In this document: piece by piece, positions 1-9,533 of the stretch
How positions within the stretch are numbered: the stretch's first letter is position 1
How the letters are laid out: each line of letters begins with the position of its first letter
NCBI RefSeq assembly: GCF_017302985.1
Contig: NZ_JAFIMU010000007.1
Span: forward strand, 806,001-870,000
Origin: Corallococcus macrosporus
GTDB taxonomy: Bacteria; Myxococcota; Myxococcia; Myxococcales; Myxococcaceae
Length of the DNA: 64,000 nt
Reading direction: 5' to 3'
Made by a program: the position numbers and the translations under genes
Notes under the pieces: generated by a model
What the model was told of the DNA's origin: nothing
Database searches by the model: none
The model's input: only the letters and a program-made list of their open reading frames with translations

Positions 1-1121
1 CCGTTTCCGCCCCCGCCCTTGTACTGGGGCTTGTTGATTTCACACGCCTCCACCGTGATGTTGCGCGCGTAGTTCAGGTCGATGCCGTTGGACGTCACGT
101 GCACGTCCTGCGTGTTGGACGCAGGCCGGTAGGAACTGACGCCGCGCACCCAGCCGTCCACCACGTGGTTCATCAGGAGCGCCGTGGACTCGTGCACCTG
201 GTACCCGCCCGTGCCCTGCACCGAGTAGTCCTCCTCCGCCATGCCCGGCGTGGGGTTCTCCCGCATGCCGATGGCCAGGTGCTCCACGCCCACCTCCGAC
301 AGGTGCGCGGGCACGCGGTACACCCGCGCGTTGTCGCGCATCAGCAGCCCCTGGCGCAGCGGGATGTCCAGCGTCAGCGTCCGCGTGGCCGCGTCCACCG
401 CCACCACCTGCCGGTAGAACGCGGGCCCGGGCAGCGACGTCCACGTCGTGCCCATGTTGAGCTCGCCGCTGCGCGCCGCCGTCAGGTCCGCGCGCACCAC
501 CAGCCAGGTGCCCACGGTGTAGCCCGTCACGCTCGCCACCTGGATGCGCGTCGCCTGGTTGGGCGCGTCCTGCGTGAGCGCCGTCGCCGCGGTCGAAGCG
601 GACGTCCAGGACACCGTCGTGTCGCGCGGGCCCACCTGCACCACGCGCTTGCTGCGCATGTCCGTCGCGGAGTTGTAGAGGAACGTCGCCGTCGCACCCT
701 GCCCTCGCAGCACCACGTTGCTGTGATGGATGAGCAGCGCGTACGGCTTGCCCGAGGGCGGCGCCACCCGGTACGTGCCCCGGGGCAGGTACACCACCCC
801 GCCGCCCGCCACCGCCCCGGCGTCGTCAATCGCCTGCTGCAGCACCGCCGTCACGTCCGCCCCGCCCGTGTTGTCCGCGAAGTACGGCGCCTGCGTCACG
901 TCCAGCACCCGGTCCATCCGCACCGGCGGCTCCGCCTGCCGCATCCGGTAGCCCGCGTAGGAGAAGTCATGCAGGAACCGCGACGGCGTGCCCGGCTGCG
1001 AGTACCCCGGCGTCCACGTCGACGGATACAGCACGCTGCGCCAGGGCGCCGCGTCGGCCACCCCCACGGCGGCAATCAGCCCCGCCCCCAGCAGTCCCTG
1101 CCATCCCTTGCGCGCGCCCAC
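1..1121 (-). CDS. Secreted pectate-lyase-like beta-helix protein (3' end cut by window)
   Basis: The open frame runs off the left edge, so only about 373 N-terminal residues are visible. The start is a GTG at 1121 preceded by a strong GGAAGGAG ribosome-binding site six bases upstream; no ATG fits as well. After a short basic N-terminus comes a hydrophobic signal peptide (WQGLLGAGLIAAVGVADA). Around residues 80-110 is the hallmark of the right-handed beta-helix (Pectate_lyase_3) fold, ending in GGGVVYLPRGTYRV, followed by the helix-type rungs IHHSNVVLRGQGATATFLY and further Asn-rich turns. Proteins of this fold usually bind or cleave polysaccharide outside the cell, but catalytic residues cannot be judged in a truncated copy. 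It could equally be a non-catalytic adhesin. The 3' neighbour is outside the window. Confidence 0.8.
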   Translation of the reverse strand, partial: MGARKGWQGLLGAGLIAAVGVADAAPWRSVLYPSTWTPGYSQPGTPSRFLHDFSYAGYRMRQAEPPVRMDRVLDVTQAPYFADNTGGADVTAVLQQAIDDAGAVAGGGVVYLPRGTYRVAPPSGKPYALLIHHSNVVLRGQGATATFLYNSATDMRSKRVVQVGPRDTTVSWTSASTAATALTQDAPNQATRIQVASVTGYTVGTWLVVRADLTAARSGELNMGTTWTSLPGPAFYRQVVAVDAATRTLTLDIPLRQGLLMRDNARVYRVPAHLSEVGVEHLAIGMRENPTPGMAEEDYSVQGTGGYQVHESTALLMNHVVDGWVRGVSSYRPASNTQDVHVTSNGIDLNYARNITVEACEINKPQYKGGGGN

Positions 1122-1220
1122 GGTGTGCTCCTTCCCGGTGTCGGGTCCGGCCTCCCTGCAATGGAAGACCCATCCAAGGAAATCAGCACAAACGAGTAAA
1201 AACCAGAAGCCCCTCTGTAT

Positions 1221-1255
1221 ACAAAAAGGCCGCGAGGGGAGTGCCCCACGCGGCC
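1221..1255 (-). terminator. Rho-independent terminator of the PhoD gene
   Basis: Read on the minus strand, arms CGCGGCC/GGCCGCG close a G/C-rich stem with a GGGG/CCCC inner part, followed directly by five Ts (complement of A at 1223-1227). It lies 28 bases after the stop of the PhoD-type gene. Confidence 0.8.
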
Positions 1256-1282
1256 CTTCGCTTCACTTCATGGCCGTCCGGC

Positions 1283-3430
1283 TCAGGCCGGCTGGATGTC
1301 GCTGTTCTTCACGCGGAAGGTGTGCGTGGTGAACTTCGCCTCCAGCTCGCTGTCCGCGCGCTTGGAGTAGTCCTTGGCCACCTCGGCGGCGGGGATGAGG
1401 TGGAAGGTGGCCAGCGTCTCATCCGCCTTCACCTCCACCATCACGAAGCCGTGCGAGTCCGCGTCCGCGAAGCGCATGCCCGGGTTGGACCGGGTGAGCG
1501 TCTGCTCCATCTCCGTGACGGCGTGCTGGTACACCGGCGCCCCCGTCGCGTAGCCCGCGCCAATCAGCGCCAGGCTGGCCAGGCTCTTGATGGAGCCGGA
1601 GGTGATGCCCGGCGCGGTCAGCATGGGCACGCCCTCCTCCACCGACGCGAACGACGCGTGGATGTCCCCGGAGATGAACAGCGTGTTCTGCACGCCCTGC
1701 GCCTTGAGCGTGTTGAGCATCACCTTCTTCTTCGTGGGGAAGCCGTCCCACTGGTCCACGCTGAAGTAGAAGCGCTGGCGCAGCGTCGGGTCGCTGATGT
1801 CCGCCTGCTGCCGGAAGTCCCAGATGAGCGCCGACAGCGACGTGGAGCTCACCACCATCTTCCAGGTGTTCTGCGCCGTGGCGAGCGTCTCCTGGAACCA
1901 CTTCTCCTGCGCGGGGCCGAACACGTCCTCGCTCTTGCCCCCGGTCTGCTGGTACTTCACCGCCGCGAACAGGTCGAAGGTGTCCTTCACCACCACGTAG
2001 CGCGAGCCCTGGATGTTGAAGAGCGCCGCCTTGCCCATGTGCGCGTACGCCAGGCCCCGGGGCATGTCCGCCGTGGGCGTGATCTGCAGCGCCTTGTTCA
2101 CCGCTGCCAGCACCTGGTTCACGTAGTAGAGCGCCAGCGGGCCCGCCACCCACTTCGCCGCCTTCACCGCGGCCTCCGCGTCCGTCAGGCCCGCGGCCTT
2201 CGCCTGGCTCACGTACACGCCCTGGAGCACCTTCTTCTGGGCCGCGTACGCCGCGTCGTCGATGTTCACGTACGCGAACGTGTCCGTCCGGAACGTGGCC
2301 TTCACCGCTTCCGGCTGGTCCTGGAGCGCCGCGCTCAGCAGCGGGTGCTCCAGCGCCACGGTGCCCGGATACCCGTCCTCCGGGATGAGGTGGTCCGGCC
2401 GGTAGCTGCGGTAGTCCGTCACCAGCAGCTTCAGGTGCCGGCCGTACTCGAAGTCACGGTAGATGCGCGAGTTGGGGAAGCGCGGCTCCTGGGCCACGTC
2501 GATGGCGCCTTCGGGCGACTGCACCGTGTCCAGCGGGATGTACTCCAGGAAGGCCTGCTCCGCGTTGAGCTTGCGGTTCTCCTGCGTCTCGTCCCGCTTG
2601 CCGTCCTCGTACGTGGCCACGTCCTGCCAGCAGTCGTCGGAGAACTCGTGGTCGTCCCAGACGATGATGAACGGGTAGCGCTCGTGCACCGCCTGCAGCT
2701 GCTTGTCCGTGCGGACGTTCTTGTAAAGGTCGCGGTAGTTGGACAGCGAGTTCGCCGCGAGGAACGCGGTGACGCCCGAGCCCTGCGGCAGGGCCTCTTC
2801 CGGCGCGCTGAAGCGCACGGCCCGGCCGCCGTCGCCGGACTGGAAGGACGTGTCGCCCGTCGTCTCGTAGACGTAGTCGCCCAGGAACACGACGAAGTCC
2901 AGGTCCGCGTCCAGCTGCAGCAGCCGCTGCCAGGCGTTGTAGTAGCGGCCAATGAAGTCCTGGCAGCTGGCGAAGACGAACTTCACCGGCACGTCATCCC
3001 CCGCCGCCGGCGCGGTGCGCGTGCGCCCCACGCGCGTGGTGTGCCGCTGGCCGTCCTTCTCGTAGCTGAAGCGGTAGTAGTACGTCGTGCGCGGGGACAG
3101 CCCCGTGACCTTCACCTTCACCGCGTGGTCGTGCTCCGCGAGCGCCCGCAGGTCCGTCTTCTCCACCACCAGCGTCTTGAAGTCCTCCGCCGGGGAGACC
3201 TCCAGCCGCAGGGGCAGGTCCTCACCGGCGCGGGCCGTGTCCTCCACGCGCACCCACAACACCACGCTGTCCGGGCGCGGGTCCCCCGACGCCAGCGACT
3301 GCGGGAAGTAGGGCGAGCCAGCCGAGCCCTCCGGCGTCTCGGCGTCGTCGTCGGAGCAGCCAAAGGTCGTCGTCGCCGCGACAGCAACCACGGCTTGCAG
3401 GAACGTGCGGCGTTTGAAGGGGTTGAACAA
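1283..3430 (-). CDS. phoD: PhoD-type alkaline phosphatase/phosphodiesterase, Tat-exported lipoprotein
   Basis: PhoD enzymes hydrolyse phosphate mono- and diesters outside the cytoplasm using Ca/Fe. I chose the TTG at 3430 because it has a GGAG nine bases upstream and puts the twin-arginine motif (FKRRTFLQ) at residues 5-12 and a lipobox-like Cys at residue 25; an in-frame ATG at 3514 would give a 28-residue extension without a clear ribosome site. An N-terminal fibronectin-like PhoD_N domain (about 40-140) is followed by the metallophosphatase core: SCQD near 156, GDYVYE at 184-189, WDDHEFSDD from 258 and SGDIHASF in the last third. An Ala-rich helical insertion in the middle makes it about 715 residues, longer than typical PhoD. 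It stands alone, with terminators on both sides, so it is probably transcribed singly; phosphate control is expected but no Pho box was recognised. Confidence 0.9.
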   Translation of the reverse strand: MFNPFKRRTFLQAVVAVAATTTFGCSDDDAETPEGSAGSPYFPQSLASGDPRPDSVVLWVRVEDTARAGEDLPLRLEVSPAEDFKTLVVEKTDLRALAEHDHAVKVKVTGLSPRTTYYYRFSYEKDGQRHTTRVGRTRTAPAAGDDVPVKFVFASCQDFIGRYYNAWQRLLQLDADLDFVVFLGDYVYETTGDTSFQSGDGGRAVRFSAPEEALPQGSGVTAFLAANSLSNYRDLYKNVRTDKQLQAVHERYPFIIVWDDHEFSDDCWQDVATYEDGKRDETQENRKLNAEQAFLEYIPLDTVQSPEGAIDVAQEPRFPNSRIYRDFEYGRHLKLLVTDYRSYRPDHLIPEDGYPGTVALEHPLLSAALQDQPEAVKATFRTDTFAYVNIDDAAYAAQKKVLQGVYVSQAKAAGLTDAEAAVKAAKWVAGPLALYYVNQVLAAVNKALQITPTADMPRGLAYAHMGKAALFNIQGSRYVVVKDTFDLFAAVKYQQTGGKSEDVFGPAQEKWFQETLATAQNTWKMVVSSTSLSALIWDFRQQADISDPTLRQRFYFSVDQWDGFPTKKKVMLNTLKAQGVQNTLFISGDIHASFASVEEGVPMLTAPGITSGSIKSLASLALIGAGYATGAPVYQHAVTEMEQTLTRSNPGMRFADADSHGFVMVEVKADETLATFHLIPAAEVAKDYSKRADSELEAKFTTHTFRVKNSDIQPA

Positions 3431-3571
3431 GGCGATGGACTCCAGCGGGAAGCGGGGGTGAAGGCGCTTCCAGAGCGCGCAGTCTAGAGGCGCTCCTCCC
3501 TCCACACGAAACATCCCGGCGACAGCCCGGTGATGACGGTGCGCGTCACGCGCCCAATCCCTCTCACGGTG

Positions 3572-3610
3572 AAGAAAAAGGGGCCGGCCCCATCGCTGGG
3601 AACCGGCCCC
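3572..3610 (-). terminator. Rho-independent terminator of recA
   Basis: On the minus strand, perfect arms GGGGCCGG (3603-3610) and CCGGCCCC (3580-3587) are followed by TTTTTCTT. It lies about 70 bases past the recA stop and before the PhoD start. Confidence 0.8.
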
Positions 3611-3681
3611 CTTCCGCTTCACCCGCCGCGCCGCTCCCCCCGGAGGTACGCGGCGGGCCCATGCTCACGAGCCGTGCGGGA

Positions 3682-4767
3682 CTACTTCACGGCCTTCACG
3701 CGCGGGCGCTTCTCGCCTTCCGCGGGCTCGCTGGCTTCCGCCGCCGGAGCCGCCGCGGCCGCGGGCTTGCCGATGCCGTACTTCTCCAGCACCAGGCCCT
3801 CGACCTCCTTGTAGGTCTCCGGGTGCTCGCGCAGGTACTCCTTCGCGTTCTCCCGGCCCTGGCCGATGCGCTCTCCCTTGAAGGAGAACCAGCTGCCGCT
3901 CTTCTCGATGATGTTCTCGTTGGAGGCGAGGTCGATGAGGTCGCCCTCCTTCGAGATGCCCGCGCCGTACATGATGTCGAACTCGACTTCCTTGAACGGC
4001 GGCGCCACCTTGTTCTTCACGACCTTCACGCGGGTGCGGCTGCCCACCACGTTCTCGCCGTTCTTGATGGCGCCCACGCGGCGGATGTCCATGCGCTGCG
4101 ACGCGTAGAACTTCAGCGCGTTGCCGCCCGTCGTGGTCTCCGGGTTGCCGAACATCACGCCAATCTTCATGCGGATCTGGTTGATGAAGATGACGCAGGT
4201 CTGGCTCTTGGAGATGGTGCCCGTGAGCTTGCGCAGGGCCTGGCTCATGAGGCGCGCCTGCACGCCCATGTGCGCGTCACCCATCTCACCCTCGAGTTCC
4301 GCCTTCGGCACGAGCGCGGCCACCGAGTCCACCACCAGCACGTCGATGGCGCCGGAGCGCACGAGCATCTCCGCGATTTCGAGGCCCTGCTCACCGGTGT
4401 CCGGCTGGGACAGGAGCAGGTCGTCGGTGCGCACGCCCAGCTTGCGCGCGTAGCCCACGTCCATCGCGTGCTCGGCGTCGATGTAGCCGCACACGCCGCC
4501 CTTCTTCTGGGCCTCGGCGACGATGTGGAGGCACAGCGTCGTCTTGCCGGAGGACTCCGGCCCGAAGATTTCGATGATGCGTCCGCGCGGCACGCCGCCC
4601 ACGCCCAGGGCGATGTCGAGCGAAGTGGACCCCGTCGAAATGGCCTGGACGTCCTTCATCATGGGCTCGTCGTTGCCGAGCCGCATGATGGACCCCTTGC
4701 CGAACTGGCGCTCCACCGCGGCCAGCGCCAACTCGATCGCCTTTTCCTTCTCCTGATTCACGGCCAT
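3682..4767 (-). CDS. recA: Recombinase RecA
   Basis: RecA forms ATP-dependent filaments on single-stranded DNA, drives strand exchange, and stimulates LexA self-cleavage. The 361-residue product starts [15 protein letters not shown] and has Walker [10 protein letters not shown] (about 66-74), the IDAEHA segment, Walker [11 protein letters not shown], the L2 loop [18 protein letters not shown] and the usual acidic/basic C-terminal tail. The ATG at 4767 is chosen because AAGGAG lies eight bases upstream. Myxococcus carries two recA genes; the perfect LexA-type box ahead of this one (4807-4823) fits the damage-inducible copy. It is transcribed alone: its promoter lies just upstream and a terminator follows. 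The identification is secure; which of the two paralogues it is remains an inference. Confidence 0.99.
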   Translation of the reverse strand: MAVNQEKEKAIELALAAVERQFGKGSIMRLGNDEPMMKDVQAISTGSTSLDIALGVGGVPRGRIIEIFGPESSGKTTLCLHIVAEAQKKGGVCGYIDAEHAMDVGYARKLGVRTDDLLLSQPDTGEQGLEIAEMLVRSGAIDVLVVDSVAALVPKAELEGEMGDAHMGVQARLMSQALRKLTGTISKSQTCVIFINQIRMKIGVMFGNPETTTGGNALKFYASQRMDIRRVGAIKNGENVVGSRTRVKVVKNKVAPPFKEVEFDIMYGAGISKEGDLIDLASNENIIEKSGSWFSFKGERIGQGRENAKEYLREHPETYKEVEGLVLEKYGIGKPAAAAAPAAEASEPAEGEKRPRVKAVK

Positions 4768-4788
4768 TTCTCGTCGCTCCTTGGAAGA

Positions 4789-4807
4789 GTGGACCACCCC
4801 GGTCCAC
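4789..4807 (-). repeat. Hairpin in the recA leader
   Basis: A perfect seven-base inverted repeat (GTGGACC / GGTCCAC, five-base loop) lies in the recA 5' leader and shares one base with the LexA box. It could fold in the mRNA or add dyad symmetry to the operator; no function is shown by sequence alone. Confidence 0.5.
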
Positions 4808-4823
4808 CTGAACGCGCTTTTAG
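4807..4823 (-). promoter_or_regulatory. LexA (SOS) box of recA
   Basis: The minus-strand sequence CTAAAAGCGCGTTCAGG fits, at all 17 positions, the Myxococcus LexA motif CTRHAMRYBYGTTCAGS as I remember it from the literature. It overlaps the candidate -10 element, so LexA bound here would block RNA polymerase until DNA damage triggers LexA cleavage. Confidence 0.8.
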
Positions 4824-4848
4824 TACGCGATGGGTAGACCCTAGTCCA
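4820..4848 (-). promoter_or_regulatory. Candidate sigma-70-type promoter of recA
   Basis: On the minus strand TGGACT (4848-4843) resembles a -35 box and TACTAA (4825-4820) a -10 box, with a 17-base spacer. Matches to consensus are only 4/6 and 3/6, but the overlap of the -10 with the LexA box supports the assignment. Confidence 0.45.
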
Positions 4849-4879
4849 CCCCTCTGACATCCGTTTCGGGTCCTGGCGG

Positions 4880-5638
4880 TCAGCTCTTGCGCAGGGCAGC
4901 CAGGAAGGCGGCCACCAGCCCGCCCAATCCAGCGGCCCAACCCGCCGGAACGTCCGGCACCAGCACCATCCCCAACCCGACCCCGGACACCACGGTCAGC
5001 AGCGCCAGGGCTCCGCGATACAGGGGAGAGCCCACGGCGGCAACCGTCAGCAGGGTCAGGGACAGCAGGGTCAAAAGCCCCTGCAGGATGAGCAGCCCGC
5101 CAGGCACGACGGCGCCCGTGAGCCCCAGCACCACCTGGAGGGCCAGCGCGCCCAGCCCCACCGCCAGCGCCGGGAAGGGGCCCCCCGGAGGAGGCGACAG
5201 CCGGGTGCCCGGGACGGGGGCGTTCTTCAGGTGCTCCAGGTCCTCCGGGCGCACCTCCAGCGCGTAGGGGAAGCCCAGCGCCAGCAGCGACTCCACCGCC
5301 GTGGCGCGGCAGGAGCGCCCGTCCGCGTCCACCAGCCCGTCCAGGTTGCCCCCCTCCAGCAGCCGGTGGAAGGCGTCCGCCTCCGGCCGTCCCCCGCCCT
5401 GCGCCGCCATCTCCTCCAGGAGCTGGTTGAGGTTCCAGGCCAGCCGCTGCCGCTCCTCGCCCTCCGCGCGCCGGGCCTGCTGCGCCAGCAGGTACATGGG
5501 CAGCGGCGAGTCCGTGGGCGGGGTGGGCGTGCCGCCCTGCGCCGGAGGCTCCCAGGCCGCCAGGTCCGACGGAGCCTCCACCTCCCCTCCAGGGTGGGGG
5601 GCGGGTGTGCGCGAACGTGGGCGGAAAGCATCGGACAC
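4880..5638 (-). CDS. Conserved-looking membrane protein of unknown function
   Basis: The 252-residue product is not recognised. It has a Pro-rich N-terminus (about 1-50), an amphipathic helical middle ([15 protein letters not shown], then a segment rich in Leu/Ala to about 125) and, from about residue 150 to the end, three or four strongly hydrophobic segments. The N-terminal two thirds look cytoplasmic and the tail is the membrane anchor. The GTG at 5638 is preferred over a TTG at 5695, although neither has a good ribosome site, because the extra residues look like read-through. It lies upstream of recA on the same strand, but the separate recA promoter argues against a shared job. Confidence 0.65.
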   Translation of the reverse strand: MSDAFRPRSRTPAPHPGGEVEAPSDLAAWEPPAQGGTPTPPTDSPLPMYLLAQQARRAEGEERQRLAWNLNQLLEEMAAQGGGRPEADAFHRLLEGGNLDGLVDADGRSCRATAVESLLALGFPYALEVRPEDLEHLKNAPVPGTRLSPPPGGPFPALAVGLGALALQVVLGLTGAVVPGGLLILQGLLTLLSLTLLTVAAVGSPLYRGALALLTVVSGVGLGMVLVPDVPAGWAAGLGGLVAAFLAALRKS

Positions 5639-5733
5639 GGTGGCGAAACTGTAACCGGGGCGCGGCGTGGGGTTCAAAGTGGGTGCGGCCCGCAACTTCC
5701 AAAGGGCAACGGGCCCCGCGCCGGGGGTGGCGG

Positions 5734-5773
5734 AAAAGAAGAAGCCCGGGCCCCCGTGAAGGGAGTCCGGGCT
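5734..5773 (-). terminator. Rho-independent terminator of glmS
   Basis: On the minus strand AGCCCGGACTCCC pairs with GGGGGCCCGGGCT around a short loop, followed by TCTTCTTTT. It begins about 35 bases past the glmS stop codon. Confidence 0.85.
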
Positions 5774-5807
5774 CTTTCAGAGCTTCAGGCGCGAAGGCCG
5801 TGAAGCG

Positions 5808-7643
<1,836 letters not shown>

Positions 7644-7757
7644 GTTCTTCCTGCCTCTTTCTCGTCCCGCGGCCGCCGGAGCAAACCACGGGAATCCCGT
7701 TCACGCCCAACACGCCCAACCCCGCCCCGCCGACCGAACAGCAGGCGAGCACTCTTG

Positions 7758-9158
7758 CTAACCAGCCTTCACCTTCGTCTGCCGTGCCTTCTTGGCCGCC
7801 ACCCAACCCTCCTTCACCACCTGTGGCGCACGGGACACAGCGAGGCTCCCAGGAGGCACATTTTTCGTCACCGTGGTGCCCGCGCCGACATACCCGCCGT
7901 CCCCCACCTTCACCGGCGCCACCAGCTGGCTGTCCGAGCCGATGAACACGCCATCGCCCAGTTCAGTCAGGTGCTTGTTCACCCCGTCATAGTTACAGGT
8001 GATGGTGCCCGCGCCGATGTTGCAGCCCGCGCCGATGTTCGCGTCGCCCAGGTAAGTCAGGTGGTTGGCCTTGCTGCCCTTGCCGATGCGGGCCTTCTTC
8101 GTCTCCACGAAGTTCCCCAGATGCACTTCCTCTGCCAACTCCGTGGCGGGGCGCAGCCGGGAGAACGGGCCGATGATGCACCGCTCACCCACACGCGCCT
8201 CCTCCAGCACGGAGTAGGGCTTGATGTGGGTGCCATCCGCCACGTGGGAGGCCGTGAGCACGCTGCCCTGGCCGATGATGACGCCCTTCCCGATGACGGT
8301 GCCGGCCATCAGCGACACGCTGGGGCCTACTTCCGTATCGGTGCCGATGGTGATGCCCTCTTCGATGTACGCGGTGGCCGGATCCTGGATGGACACGCCC
8401 GCGCGCATGTGGACTTCGTTGATGCGCTGCTGGAGGACGCGGGCGCGCGCCGCCAGCTCCACCTTGTCGTTCACGCCCGCGGTCTCCGTGGCGTCCGCGT
8501 CCACCGCGCCCACGGGGCCCACCTTGGCGGCCATCTCCACCAGGTCGGTGAGGTAGTACTCGCCCTGCGCGTTGACGGGTTTGATCTCCGCCAGCGCCTT
8601 CCAGAGGAAGGCCGCGTCCACGGAGTAGATGCCCGCGTTGCACTCCTTCACCGCGCGCTGCTCCGGGGTGCAGTCCTTGTGCTCCACGATACGGGAGACC
8701 TTGCCACCCTCGCGGATGACGCGGCCGTAGCCGGTGGGGTCCTCCAGCGTGGTGGACACCAGCGCCAGCACCCCGCCCGCCGCGTCGTGCGCGGACAGGA
8801 GCGCCTGGAGCGTCTCCTTGCGCAGGAGCGGCACGTCTCCGTAGAGGATGAGCACGCGGCCGTCATGGCCCTTGAGCGCGTCCTCTGCCGCCTTCACCGC
8901 GTCCGCCGTGCCGCGCTGCTCCTTCTGGAGCGCGAAGCGCAGGGGCGCGTCCGGGAAGTGGGCGCGGATGGACTTCTCCACCTCCGCGGCCTGATGTCCC
9001 ACCACCGGCACCACGTGCGTGGCGCCCAGTTCCAGGGCCCGCTTCAAGGGATACGCGCAGAGGGGACGGCCGAGGATGGGGTGAAGGACCTTGGCCTTCT
9101 CCGACTTCATCCGCGTGCCCTTGCCCGCGCACAGCACAACCGCCGCCAGAGCTGTCAT
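7758..9158 (-). CDS. glmU: Bifunctional GlcNAc-1-P uridyltransferase / GlcN-1-P acetyltransferase
   Basis: GlmU performs the last two steps to UDP-GlcNAc in the cytoplasm: acetylation of glucosamine-1-phosphate and uridylylation. The 466 residues begin with the nucleotidyltransferase signature [19 protein letters not shown] (about 9-27), include the YGDVPLL and NAGIYS segments, and finish with a left-handed beta-helix acetyltransferase domain (from about 250) with hexapeptide repeats and the catalytic-region motifs [18 protein letters not shown] and NYDGVNKH. There is no strong ribosome site at the ATG at 9158, but the N-terminus matches the family. It is the first clear gene of a glmU-glmS unit. 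A possible short ORF ends 35 bases ahead of it. Confidence 0.98.
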   Translation of the reverse strand: MTALAAVVLCAGKGTRMKSEKAKVLHPILGRPLCAYPLKRALELGATHVVPVVGHQAAEVEKSIRAHFPDAPLRFALQKEQRGTADAVKAAEDALKGHDGRVLILYGDVPLLRKETLQALLSAHDAAGGVLALVSTTLEDPTGYGRVIREGGKVSRIVEHKDCTPEQRAVKECNAGIYSVDAAFLWKALAEIKPVNAQGEYYLTDLVEMAAKVGPVGAVDADATETAGVNDKVELAARARVLQQRINEVHMRAGVSIQDPATAYIEEGITIGTDTEVGPSVSLMAGTVIGKGVIIGQGSVLTASHVADGTHIKPYSVLEEARVGERCIIGPFSRLRPATELAEEVHLGNFVETKKARIGKGSKANHLTYLGDANIGAGCNIGAGTITCNYDGVNKHLTELGDGVFIGSDSQLVAPVKVGDGGYVGAGTTVTKNVPPGSLAVSRAPQVVKEGWVAAKKARQTKVKAG

Positions 9159-9533
9159 ATGCGGCGGAGAATTAGGGAGCGCCGATCAACTCGTCAACCG
9201 CGTCCGGGCGTCAAACCTGATCGCGGAGCTTCCGGAGGGGGCCGGGCGCTGACTGCTACACACAACGTGTTGCATTGGACCGTGATGCCGAAGCGCGGCT
9301 TGTAGAACGTCGTCAGCCGCGCCGGAGTGGAGGCCGCGGTCGGAACGGACGCCGGGCTTTCCACGGGGTTCGGAGGACTCATAAGCACCGCCCGTTGCTG
9401 CACATGGCTCAAGAGTGCCCCGGCTCCGCTCACAATCCAAGGAAAAAAATGTTGTCTTGTTGAAACCCTGGTCCGGGCGCGGTGCATGGTGCATTAGGGA
9501 ACGGCTGGAAATCACAAGGAAAGGCGTCCACAG
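9159..9533. other. Divergent intergenic region glmU / ggt
   Basis: About 375 bases separate the divergent glmU and gamma-glutamyltransferase starts. It is more A/T-rich than its surroundings around 9430-9470 (including a run of seven As at 9444-9450), as expected for promoters, and carries a direct TGCAT repeat near 9484-9494. The only coding candidate is a 62-codon minus-strand frame at 9194-9382. No clear sigma-54 site or terminator was found. Confidence 0.6.
9194..9382 (-). CDS. Possible small ORF upstream of glmU
   Basis: This 62-codon frame starts at an ATG (9382) and ends 35 bases before glmU. The predicted peptide is Pro/Ala/Thr-rich at first, then contains TTFYKPRFGITVQCNTLCVAV, a compact segment with a CxxxC pair, and a low-complexity tail. 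By my count 34 of the first 40 codons end in G or C but only 45 of 62 overall, weaker than neighbouring genes (usually above 90 percent). The ribosome site (GGGCGG, five to seven bases upstream) is poor. It may be a leader peptide of glmU-glmS, an independent small protein, or chance. I do not recognise it. Confidence 0.3.
   Translation of the reverse strand: MSPPNPVESPASVPTAASTPARLTTFYKPRFGITVQCNTLCVAVSARPPPEAPRSGLTPGRG

Noticed and set aside
7644-7757. glmS ribozyme ahead of glmS
   Set aside because: The gap is only 114 bases and shows none of the expected core; glmS ribozymes are chiefly known from Firmicutes.
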